Assembly (NCBI RefSeq): GCF_000517125.1
Contig: NZ_KI912155.1
Span: 125,707 to 189,706 of the forward strand
Direction: 5' to 3'
DNA from: Arthrobacter sp. MA-N2
Lineage (GTDB): Bacteria; Actinomycetota; Actinomycetes; Actinomycetales; Micrococcaceae
DNA length: 64,000 nt
Each line of letters begins with the position of its first letter. Position 1 is the first letter of the stretch. Of the stretch, positions 30,958-38,055 are shown piece after piece. Made by a program: the position numbers and the translations under genes. The notes under the pieces are model-generated. The model did no database searches and was not told where the DNA came from. It worked only from the letters and a program-made list of their open reading frames with translations.

Positions 30958-31830
30958 ATGCCGCACCAGGACTGGAGCGGTTTCAGCTTCGACGGTATCG
31001 GGACCCGATGGGAGATTTCGACGCCGGAGCCGCTCGGCAACGCGGTCCGACGCAGCCTGCGGGAGGTCGTGGAGGACTACGATCGAAACTATTCGCGCTT
31101 CCGCGCCGACTCCGTGGTCGCCGGCCTTGCCCGGGAAGCCGGAACGGCCACCCTCCCATCAGGGGCGTCCGGGCTTGAAGCGCTGTTCCGGAAGTTGTAC
31201 CGCCTGAGCAGCGGCGCCGTGACGCCACTCATCGGCGGAAGCCTTGAGCAGTTGGGCTACGGCCCTGGCTATGCTTTGCAAGCTCTCGGCGATCCGGTGC
31301 CCGCGCCGCGTTGGGAAGACGTCCTGGAGTGGAACGGGACACAGGTCACCACTTCCGTTCCCTTGGTATTGGACATCGGCGCCGCCGGCAAAGGCCAACT
31401 GGTTGACCTCACGACCGAAGTCCTGCGTTCGAGCGGAATCGCGGAGTTCCTCGTCGATGCGAGCGGCGACATGTTCCATTCCGGAATGGAACCACTGCGC
31501 GTGGCCCTCGAACACCCCTACGACCCCACCCAGGCGATCGGCGTCGTCGACCTCCACGACGGTGCGCTGTGCGCTTCCGCGGCCAACAGGCGTGCATGGG
31601 GCGACGGCCTGCACCATGTCCTCGACGGCGCTACCGGGCGTCCGATCGAGACGGTGGTGGCCACGTGGACCATGGCTGCCACTGCGATGGAAGCCGATGC
31701 CTTGGCCACGGCGCTCTTCATGGTGGATCCGAAGGTACTCGAGGAAGAATTCGAGTTCTCCTGGCTCAAGGTCTATTCGGACGGACATGCCGTCTTTTCG
31801 ACCGGCTTCGAAGGGACGTTGTTCGCATGA
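30958..31830 (+). CDS. apbE: FAD:protein FMN transferase
   Basis: 290 residues. ApbE proteins take FMN from FAD and join it by a phosphoester bond to Thr or Ser of extracytoplasmic flavoproteins. Visible motifs: GIGTRWEI at the N-terminus, YDRNYSRFRADS, LDIGAAGKGQLVD, LVDASGDM, and the metal-binding HHVLDGATGRPIE with TMAATAMEADALATALF. No signal peptide is obvious, which is common for actinobacterial members. It lies between a likely substrate lipoprotein and a membrane oxidoreductase, overlapping the latter by 4 bp (ATGA). Confidence 0.93.
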   Translation: MPHQDWSGFSFDGIGTRWEISTPEPLGNAVRRSLREVVEDYDRNYSRFRADSVVAGLAREAGTATLPSGASGLEALFRKLYRLSSGAVTPLIGGSLEQLGYGPGYALQALGDPVPAPRWEDVLEWNGTQVTTSVPLVLDIGAAGKGQLVDLTTEVLRSSGIAEFLVDASGDMFHSGMEPLRVALEHPYDPTQAIGVVDLHDGALCASAANRRAWGDGLHHVLDGATGRPIETVVATWTMAATAMEADALATALFMVDPKVLEEEFEFSWLKVYSDGHAVFSTGFEGTLFA

Positions 31831-33347
31831 TCGCCGTGAAATCGCGAGTGGATGCCTGGCTCGGCCATTTTACGATGTACCGGCTGATCCTCTGGGTCCT
31901 GTCGGTGCTTGTCGTGTACAGCATGGTGCTGGATGTCCTCGGCTGGCTGACCTTCGGGCTGCCCGAAATGCTGGTCCACCTCGTTTTGTGCTTGGGATTG
32001 ACATACGCGTCCGGCCGGCTCGCAGCCATGCTGTTCAGGGTCCGGCCTCATTCGGAGTCATCGCTGATCACCGGCCTCCTGTTGTACTTCCTGTTCTGGC
32101 CGACGGAGCTCACTCCCGCGGTCCAGCTAACCCATCTCGCCGGGGTCGCCTTAGCGTGTGTCGTGGCATCATTCTCCAAATTCGTGCTCGCCTTCCGTGG
32201 CCGGCACATCTTCAATCCCGCCGCTGCCGGCGCCTTCGTCGCCGGTCTCACGGGCTTGAACATCGCCACGTGGTGGGCAGCCACCCCGGCCATGCTGTGG
32301 CTCCTGGCTCCCGGGGTCCTGCTGGTGCTCTACAGGACGCTGAAGATGCTCATGGCCGGTACTTTCCTCGTGGGGGCGGTGTCCATTGTGGGCACGATAC
32401 TCCTGCGGAGCGGCATGGCCGCCGGACCGGCCCTGTGGCAGCCGATCTCGCAGCAGCCGCTCTTGTTCTTCGTCGGCTTCATGCTCACGGAACCCCTCAC
32501 TTTGCCTCCCCGTCGTTGGCAGCAGGTGGCGCTGGCCGTCGTCGTCGGCGTGTTCTTCGCGGTGCCGTTCAGCCTCGGCGGCGTCGCCAATTCGCCTGAG
32601 CTTGCGCTGCTCATCGGGAACCTCCTCGCGTTCCTCGTGGGACAACGGGGCGGGATCATGCTGACGTTCAAGGGTTCGCGTCCCCTGACGCCCTTCACTA
32701 CCGAATTCCGCTTCGAGCCGCACCGGCCCGTTCGTTTCCTCCCGGGGCAGTTCATGGAACTGAACCTCCCGCACTCCCGCTCAGACGGGAAAGGGCGGCG
32801 GCGGGTCTTCAGCATGACCAGCGCACCGGGCGCGCCCGAGCTGACGTTCGGCGTCGGCACGGCGGAGCCGCACTCGGCGGCGAAGCGTGCGTTGCTCGCG
32901 CTTGAGCCCGGCGAGTGCGTTCGTGGCACCGCTGTGGGCGGCGACTTTGTCTTACCGCCCGACGCCGGCAAACCCCTGCTGCTCATCGCGGCGGGAATCG
33001 GGATCACGCCCTTCTTGTCCCAGTTGGCATCGCTCGACCCGGAACGACGGGACATCGTGGTGCTCTATCTCGCGCCGAGCGCCGCCGAGCTTGCCGGAAG
33101 CGATGTTCTGGCGGCCTCCGGCGCACGGGTCATCGCGCGACTTTCGGACGGTTCCCCGCCGCCGTCGTTCATGCACGACGCCGGGCGGAGCCGCATCGAT
33201 GGCGACTCCCTGCGAGAACTCGTGCCCGATATCGCGGTCCGGGACGTGTATGTCTCCGGGTCTCCGGCAAACGTGGACGCCCTCCGCGCTGCCGCCCACC
33301 GTGCCGGAGCCCGACGAATCCATGTGGACGCATTTGCCGGCTATTGA
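31827..33347 (+). CDS. RnfD/NqrB-like membrane protein fused to a ferredoxin-NADP reductase domain
   Basis: 506 residues. Residues 1 to about 285 carry some nine membrane helices and the RnfD/NqrB hallmark HIFNPAAAGAF. Residues 290-506 are a flavoprotein reductase: FRFEPHRPVRFLPGQFMEL, the FAD motif RRVFSMTSA, and the NAD(P) motif AAGIGITPFLSQL. No 2Fe-2S cysteines and no SGAT flavinylation motif are visible in the membrane part. The layout suggests NAD(P)H is oxidised inside, electrons cross the membrane, and the flavinylated lipoprotein receives them outside. The start at 31827 overlaps apbE; a longer open frame upstream lies within apbE. Confidence 0.85.
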   Translation: MIAVKSRVDAWLGHFTMYRLILWVLSVLVVYSMVLDVLGWLTFGLPEMLVHLVLCLGLTYASGRLAAMLFRVRPHSESSLITGLLLYFLFWPTELTPAVQLTHLAGVALACVVASFSKFVLAFRGRHIFNPAAAGAFVAGLTGLNIATWWAATPAMLWLLAPGVLLVLYRTLKMLMAGTFLVGAVSIVGTILLRSGMAAGPALWQPISQQPLLFFVGFMLTEPLTLPPRRWQQVALAVVVGVFFAVPFSLGGVANSPELALLIGNLLAFLVGQRGGIMLTFKGSRPLTPFTTEFRFEPHRPVRFLPGQFMELNLPHSRSDGKGRRRVFSMTSAPGAPELTFGVGTAEPHSAAKRALLALEPGECVRGTAVGGDFVLPPDAGKPLLLIAAGIGITPFLSQLASLDPERRDIVVLYLAPSAAELAGSDVLAASGARVIARLSDGSPPPSFMHDAGRSRIDGDSLRELVPDIAVRDVYVSGSPANVDALRAAAHRAGARRIHVDAFAGY

Positions 33348-33434
33348 CGGCGCGCCACGTCCGTTTTCCATTGCGGCGCGGTGACCTGCTAAGCTCGTGG
33401 ACGTCCCTCCGGCAACGGATGGGATCCCCGGGAT

Positions 33435-33510
33435 GCCCTCGTAGCTCAGGGGATAGAGCGTCTGCCTCCGGAGCAGAAGGCCGTAGGTTCGAATCCTATC
33501 GAGGGCACCA
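33435..33510 (+). tRNA. tRNA-Arg (anticodon CCG)
   Basis: A full cloverleaf of 76 bases including an encoded CCA. The acceptor stem GCCCTCG pairs with CGAGGGC. The anticodon stem TCTGC/GCAGA encloses the loop CTCCGGA, giving anticodon CCG, which reads CGG codons. The T arm contains GGTTCGAATCC. It is followed after 3 bases by a strong terminator. Confidence 0.97.
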
Positions 33511-33513
33511 CAG

Positions 33514-33550
33514 AAAAACCCCGCCAGTTCCTTGAACTGGCGGGGTTTTT
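33514..33550 (+). terminator. Intrinsic terminator behind tRNA-Arg
   Basis: A perfect 17-bp stem: AAAAACCCCGCCAGTTC (33514-33530) with its complement at 33534-33550, three-base loop, ending in TTTTT. The A/T ends make it usable on both strands. Confidence 0.93.
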
Positions 33551-33640
33551 ACTTGCCTGGCCGCGTTGCCGGGGTTTAAGACAAAACGTGTGTAAATCCC
33601 GGGCGCGTCATGAGCGCCCTGGGATCGTCTTCGCTCGGAT

Positions 33641-33746
33641 GTCGGATTCTGCTCAATCATTCGAATGGACAGATTCCGGTCCCTCGGACTCACAGACTCA
33701 CGGGACCGGCAACCTCGGCGAAGAGAATGATCCAGCAAAATCCGAC
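33641..33746. repeat. Nested inverted-repeat element between tRNA-Arg and the protease gene
   Basis: The 346 bases between the terminator and the protease gene contain no convincing gene. They hold a two-level inverted repeat. Outer arms are 22 bases (33641-33662 starting GTCGGATTCTGCT, and 33725-33746 ending AATCCGAC) with three mismatches. Inner arms CCGGTCCC (33676-33683) and GGGACCGG (33702-33709) are perfect. A 10-base palindrome CATTCGAATG straddles the end of the outer left arm. No target-site duplication flanks it. It may be a decayed small mobile element or a structured RNA. Confidence 0.55.
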
Positions 33747-33896
33747 GGCGTCCATGGATCGTCGACCTGGATCTTGTCATGGACCTCGCCGTCGTCGTGA
33801 TCGCGGACATGCCCCGTCCTGCCGGCCAAAAAGTCGGTGGCCGCTCCTAAGCTGTTCGTACCCGGTCAAAGTCCACCCGGCACTAAGGGGTTCGCC

Positions 33897-34940
33897 ATGA
33901 TCTGTTCCATCGTTCCGCCCTACATGCTGCGCAGGCTGGCGGCCCACAAAGAGCCCCGCTTGCGGATCATCGCACGTGCGGCCAAGGAATCCCTGCTGCA
34001 CATCAAGTCCCTCCAGGCGGTCCGTGCGCTGCCGATTCCCGTTCCCGCGCCAACAGCGCGCCAGGCCAAGCCGGGACCGCCCAAGCGGACCATTTACGAC
34101 ACCGGTTCCACCGAGGTCCTGCCCGGCAAACCCGTCCGGAGGGAGAACGGTCCAGCGACGGGCGACCCAGCCGTGGATGAAGCGTACGACGCTCTGGGAG
34201 AGACCCACGCGCTCTACGCAGAAGCGTTCAGCCGCAACTCGATCAACGGCGCCGGCTTGAGGCTCGATGCCACCGTGCACTACGGCGAGCTCTACGACAA
34301 CGCCTTCTGGAATGGCAGCCAAATGGTCTTTGGAGACGGCGACGGCCAGATCTTCCAAAGGTTCACGAAATCACTCAGCGTCATCGGGCACGAACTGGCA
34401 CACGGTGTCACCCAGTACACCGCGGCCCTCGCCTACCGGAACCAGGCGGGCGCACTCAACGAGTCCATGTCCGACGTCTTCGGCGTCCTGGTGGAGCAGC
34501 ACGCAAAGAAGCAATCCGCCGCCGAGGCCAGCTGGCTGATCGGCGAGGGATTGTTCACCGACGCCGTTCAGGGCGCCGCCCTCAGGTCAATGAAAGCCCC
34601 GGGGAGCGCGTATGACGATGACGTGCTCGGCAAGGATCCGCAACCGGACTCCATGGACAAGTATGTCCGCACCACGGCGGACAACGGCGGCGTCCACATC
34701 AACTCGGGCATCCCCAACCGGGCTTTCGCCCTGGTTGCTTTGGAGCTGGGAGGCAATGCATGGGAGGCGCCGGGACACATCTGGTACAACACGCTGACAA
34801 ACGGCTCCCTACCCGCCACCTGTACCTTCGGGCGCTTCGCAAAGGCCACATTGGCGTCGGCGACGGAGCTGTTCGGCGCGGATTCACCCGAGCATGACGC
34901 CGTCCGGAAGGCGTGGGAAACTGTGAAGGTAAAGCTCTAG
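33897..34940 (+). CDS. Protealysin-like M4 metallopeptidase
   Basis: 347 residues from the ATG at 33897 (AAGGGG 6 bases ahead). Thermolysin-family zinc protease: H165-E-L-A-H169 binds zinc, with E189 in NESMSD as third ligand; the active-site His is H267 in NGGVHINSGI. There is no signal peptide. The short propeptide (about 1-60) contains PPYMLRRLA, the hallmark of the protealysin subgroup as opposed to secreted thermolysins. These enzymes lack classic export signals, yet some act outside the cell. A gene for the matching inhibitor, emfourin, begins 33 bases downstream. Confidence 0.93.
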   Translation: MICSIVPPYMLRRLAAHKEPRLRIIARAAKESLLHIKSLQAVRALPIPVPAPTARQAKPGPPKRTIYDTGSTEVLPGKPVRRENGPATGDPAVDEAYDALGETHALYAEAFSRNSINGAGLRLDATVHYGELYDNAFWNGSQMVFGDGDGQIFQRFTKSLSVIGHELAHGVTQYTAALAYRNQAGALNESMSDVFGVLVEQHAKKQSAAEASWLIGEGLFTDAVQGAALRSMKAPGSAYDDDVLGKDPQPDSMDKYVRTTADNGGVHINSGIPNRAFALVALELGGNAWEAPGHIWYNTLTNGSLPATCTFGRFAKATLASATELFGADSPEHDAVRKAWETVKVKL

Positions 34941-34972
34941 CTACACCCTCCGGAGCAGTGGAAGCCGCGAAC

Positions 34973-35284
34973 ATGAAGATCACCGTCCAGCGCAGCGGCG
35001 GCGTCGCCGCGATCACACGCGTCTGGACCGTGAATGCCGCCAGCTCCGAAGACAGGCAGCGCTGGATGCCGATCGTCGAGGCGTGCCCGTGGGACCAGGT
35101 GTCGTCCCGCAGGCAGGCAGGCGATCAGCCAACCACGCGGGGGCTTGGGGAAGCCGATCGCTTCATGTATTCGATCCGCGCAGGCCAGCACCGGGCCACG
35201 CTGCCGGAGACCGCCGTGACCGGGCCGTGGCACACCCTCGTCGAGAATGCCAAGGCGGAGGGCCGGGAGACCCTTCACCGCTAG
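34973..35284 (+). CDS. Emfourin-like inhibitor of protealysin-type proteases
   Basis: 103 residues starting MKITVQRSGGVAAITRVW, followed by a W/R-rich middle and DRFMYSIRAG...HRATLPETAVTGPWHTLVENA. This fits the emfourin family, small cytoplasmic proteins that block protealysin-like M4 enzymes and are encoded beside them. The start is the ATG at 34973, after a weak GAAG. The pair probably forms a bicistronic operon in which the inhibitor protects the producer. An IS481 element begins 30 bases after its stop, so anything once downstream has been separated. Confidence 0.85.
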   Translation: MKITVQRSGGVAAITRVWTVNAASSEDRQRWMPIVEACPWDQVSSRRQAGDQPTTRGLGEADRFMYSIRAGQHRATLPETAVTGPWHTLVENAKAEGRETLHR

Positions 35285-35314
35285 CGCGTTTTCGTCGGGC
35301 TCGTGGCGTCTAGC

Positions 35315-36386
35315 TGTACTCAGCCAGTAGGTTGGTTGCACCTGCTGATGGGTGGTTTGCCTCCGAGGCTGCCGTGTGGCCGGTGGTTGTTGTAGAAGTT
35401 TAGCCATGGCTGCAGAGCATCCGTGCGCGCTTGGTTGGACGTGAAGGGTTGCCGGTAGGCCCAGCCTTCCTGCAGGGTTCGGTTGAAGCGTTCGGCTTTG
35501 CCGTTTTGCCAGGGGTGGCGGGGTTTGATCAGGATGTGCTTCGCCCCCAGTGCGGCCAGCGCCTCCTGGAAGTCGCGGGAGAGCCGGTAGGCAAATGCGT
35601 TGTCAGTCATGACCCGTTTCACCGGTGCTCCCTGGGCTGCCATGGCCGTCGCGGCCCGGGTGAGGAATCCGGCGCAGGTAGGGCCTTTCTCATCCGGCAG
35701 GACCTCGGCGTAGGCGAAGCGGGTGTAGTCATCCACGGCGACATGGACGTAGTCAAAACCAAGCTTCTGGTCTGAGGAGCGGTGGTTGGCCGGGCTTTGG
35801 GACGGGTCGGCCCGCCAGCCCCCGCCGTCCGGGATCCTGCCTAGTTTCTTGACGTCGATGTGGATCATGTCGCCGGGAGCGTCTCGTTCGTAGCGGCGGT
35901 CGGTGGCCCGGGAAGCCCGAATCCGTTCCCCGGTCACCGGGTCCAGGTCCCACAACCTGGGCATGGCCGCCCTGGCCAAAATCCGGGAGACCGTCCTGGC
36001 GCTCGTGCCGCAGCGCAAGGCCAGGCCCGTTGGCCCTTCACGGCGTTCCACGCGCTGGATAAGGACATCGGCAACGACTTTCGCTGAGGTGGCGTGGGGG
36101 CACGACCTGGGACGAGAGCTGCGGTCCTCGAGTCCGTCCCAGCCGTGGGTCCGGTACCTGCTGATCCAACGGTGCGCGCAGGTCCTCGAGATGCCCATTT
36201 CCTTGGCCACATGGGCCACTGGACGGCCGGCGAGGACGCGCTCGATGATGATCCGCCTACCGTTGGGAGTCAGGCGGGCATTACGGTGGGACATGAAGAC
36301 CTCTTAGTCGTTGGCTGTGTGTGGTAACCACCAACCTAAGAGGTCTTCACCTATTCACGATGTAACCAACGTCCTGACTCAGTACA
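35315..36386. mobile_element. IS481-family insertion sequence with 6-bp target duplication
   Basis: 1072 bp. Terminal inverted repeats are 35315-35340 (TGTACTCAGCCAG...) and 36361-36386 (reverse reading TGTACTGAGTCAG...), matching at 21 of 26 positions. TCTAGC flanks both ends directly (35309-35314 and 36387-36392), a clear 6-bp target duplication. One intact transposase fills the element. Clean ends and intact duplication point to a fairly recent insertion. Confidence 0.93.
35320..36294 (-). CDS. IS481 family transposase
   Basis: 324 residues, full length. N-terminal helix-turn-helix (ERVLAGRPVAHVAKEMGISRTCAHRWISRY) binds the ends. The DDE integrase core is visible: D in DMIHIDVKKLGRI, D in VMTDNAFAY, and E in PWQNGKAERFNRTLQEGW, followed by LNFYNNHRPHGSLGGKPP. 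The stop codon lies inside the left terminal repeat. No frameshift, so the element may be active. Confidence 0.95.
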   Translation of the reverse strand: MSHRNARLTPNGRRIIIERVLAGRPVAHVAKEMGISRTCAHRWISRYRTHGWDGLEDRSSRPRSCPHATSAKVVADVLIQRVERREGPTGLALRCGTSARTVSRILARAAMPRLWDLDPVTGERIRASRATDRRYERDAPGDMIHIDVKKLGRIPDGGGWRADPSQSPANHRSSDQKLGFDYVHVAVDDYTRFAYAEVLPDEKGPTCAGFLTRAATAMAAQGAPVKRVMTDNAFAYRLSRDFQEALAALGAKHILIKPRHPWQNGKAERFNRTLQEGWAYRQPFTSNQARTDALQPWLNFYNNHRPHGSLGGKPPISRCNQPTG

Positions 36387-36387
36387 T

Positions 36388-37356
36388 CTAGCTGGCTTCG
36401 GCCAACTGGCCCCGGAAGGCCCTCCTGTACGACTGCGGGCTCGTGTCCAAGACCTTGGCAAAGTGGTGCCGCAGCAACACTGAATGCCCGAACCCTGCAA
36501 CACGTGCAACCTCGTCGATGTTCAGCTCTGTGGCTTCCAGGAGTTCCTGTGCCCTGAGAACCCGCTGCGAGTTGAGCCAGGCGGCCGGTGTGGCGCCCGT
36601 TTCAGCCCGGAAACGTCGAGCGAAGGTCCGGGCGGACATGTGGAGCCTGGCCGCCAGTTCGTTGACGCTGTGGTCCCGATCGAGATTCTCCACCATCCAG
36701 CGCAACAGCGCCTCCATGGGCGCAGAACCACACGTGGGCATGGGCCGGTCGATGAACTGGGCCTGTCCGCCGTCCCGGTGCGGCGGAACCACCATGTCGC
36801 GGGCAATGGCTGCTGCCACGTTGGCGCCCAACTCCACACGGACCAAGTGCAGGCAAGCGTCAATGCCAGCAGCTGTTCCCGCGCTCGTGATGATCCTCCC
36901 GTCCTGGACGTAGAGCACGTTTTCATCCACGTGCACCTCCGGGTACCTGCCCGCCAGATCCTGTGAGTAGTGCCAGTGCGTAGTGCAGCGGCGCCCATCC
37001 AACAACCCCGCCCGGGCAAGGGCGTAAGCGCCGGAACAAATAGACATGACCCACGCCCCGCGCGCATGCGCCGCCCTCAGCGCCTCCAGCACTGAATCCG
37101 GTACCTCCTCGTCTCTGCCGTACGGCGCCATGATGACTAGGTCGGCATCGGCCGCGGCCTCCAGCCCAACTCCGACATGCATCGACAAGCCGGATTTCAT
37201 CTTCACGTCTCCCGGGTCGGGAGTGCACACCCTGAAGTCAAAGCCAGGAACGCCACTCCCCCGGTCCGAGCGATCAATGCCGAAGACCTCGCAAGCGGTC
37301 CCGAACTCGAAGATCGAGAAGTTAGGAACAACAATGATTGCTACCGTTTTCAACAT
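36388..37356 (-). CDS. GlxA-family transcriptional regulator (DJ-1/PfpI + AraC HTH)
   Basis: 322 residues. Residues 1-185 form a DJ-1/PfpI-like sensor domain with the nucleophile-elbow segment SICSGAYALA. Residues 215-315 are an AraC-type double helix-turn-helix (SVNELAARLHMSARTFARRFRAETGATPAAWLN and LNIDEVARVAGFGHSVLLRHHF). The ligand and targets are unknown. The IS481 element inserted exactly at its stop codon: the TAG is part of the duplicated TCTAGC, so the reading frame is unharmed. Divergent from a small membrane-protein gene. Confidence 0.92.
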   Translation of the reverse strand: MLKTVAIIVVPNFSIFEFGTACEVFGIDRSDRGSGVPGFDFRVCTPDPGDVKMKSGLSMHVGVGLEAAADADLVIMAPYGRDEEVPDSVLEALRAAHARGAWVMSICSGAYALARAGLLDGRRCTTHWHYSQDLAGRYPEVHVDENVLYVQDGRIITSAGTAAGIDACLHLVRVELGANVAAAIARDMVVPPHRDGGQAQFIDRPMPTCGSAPMEALLRWMVENLDRDHSVNELAARLHMSARTFARRFRAETGATPAAWLNSQRVLRAQELLEATELNIDEVARVAGFGHSVLLRHHFAKVLDTSPQSYRRAFRGQLAEAS

Positions 37357-37437
37357 AGTTCCAGTGTGGCAGAAAATTGTCTAAATGGGTCATTACTGCC
37401 ACTGTTTTGTGATCCGTCTCGGGAACACGATGGAGTC

Positions 37438-37605
37438 ATGGAATTCATCGGAGTCTTAGCCTTCATCATCCTCATCGCCAACATCGCCGCTTCCGTCTCA
37501 GCAGTCGTTCGGAACGGGCGCGGCCACTCTTACCAAGACCATTCCGAGCCTTGGACCGCACCGGAACTGCCAAGCAACGCCTGCTGGACGCTGCGGGCTT
37601 TCTAG
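37438..37605 (+). CDS. Small single-pass membrane protein, unknown function
   Basis: 55 residues from the ATG at 37438: MEFIGVLAFIILIANIAASV forms one membrane helix, then a short polar tail (RNGRGHSYQDHSEPWTAPELPSN). I do not recognise a characterised family, though small proteins of this look are common in Arthrobacter. The open frame extends upstream only through the divergent regulator's promoter. It lies between the GlxA regulator and a decayed regulator gene. Confidence 0.55.
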   Translation: MEFIGVLAFIILIANIAASVSAVVRNGRGHSYQDHSEPWTAPELPSNACWTLRAF

Positions 37606-37681
37606 GCATCCGGGCCGGACCAGCCCTCCACAGGGACGACTTTTGTCCGCATGGTGCGCTGGATTCGATCCCAAGATCCAG

Positions 37682-38013
37682 ACGTTCGCCAGGCTGCTGC
37701 AGTTGCTGTCCTTGCTGCAGGTCCGGCATCGATAAACTCCGCAACCTGCGGATATCCCGTCCACGCATTGCCCGGCATAGCCGGTGGATACCAACCGGGC
37801 GCCGGAGCCCAACTCCCTCGCCGTCGCGCTAGGACCGGACTCCGTGACGGCGGGCCCAGTTGCCGGTATCGGAGAAGCCTCGGTTCGCGCGCTGGCCAAG
37901 CTCGAGCAGGTGGTGCCCGCACGCCTCCGCCCGAAGTTCGCGATGCTCAAGGCGGCGGTCACCACCCTTCCGAGCAATGCCGAGCCGGCTGGGCAAAGCC
38001 GCCGGGCGCCATA
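37682..38013 (+). pseudogene. Remnant of a WYL-type (YafY-like) HTH regulator
   Basis: Pieces of one protein family appear in order but in different frames. TFARLLQLLSLLQVRH at 37682 is the family N-terminus. IDKLRNL at 37728 is the end of the HTH, in another frame. GYPVHALPGIAGGYQPGAGAQLP comes next in a third frame. LAVALGPDSVTAGP...ALAKLEQVVPARLRPKF at about 37817-37955 returns to the first. Most of the HTH between the first two pieces and the whole C-terminal WYL domain are missing. At least three frame changes plus deletions make this a dead gene. Confidence 0.8.
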
Positions 38014-38055
38014 AACTGCAAGGCGACGCGCCGCCACAGTAGACTGTCAGCAGCC

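Noticed and set aside
33496..33810. 104-codon minus-strand frame after tRNA-Arg
   Set aside because: It runs through the tRNA terminator and the nested inverted repeat; composition is not protein-like.
37498..38037. 179-codon minus-strand frame between the small membrane protein and hrpA
   Set aside because: The plus strand here carries ordered fragments of a WYL regulator, which explains the region better.
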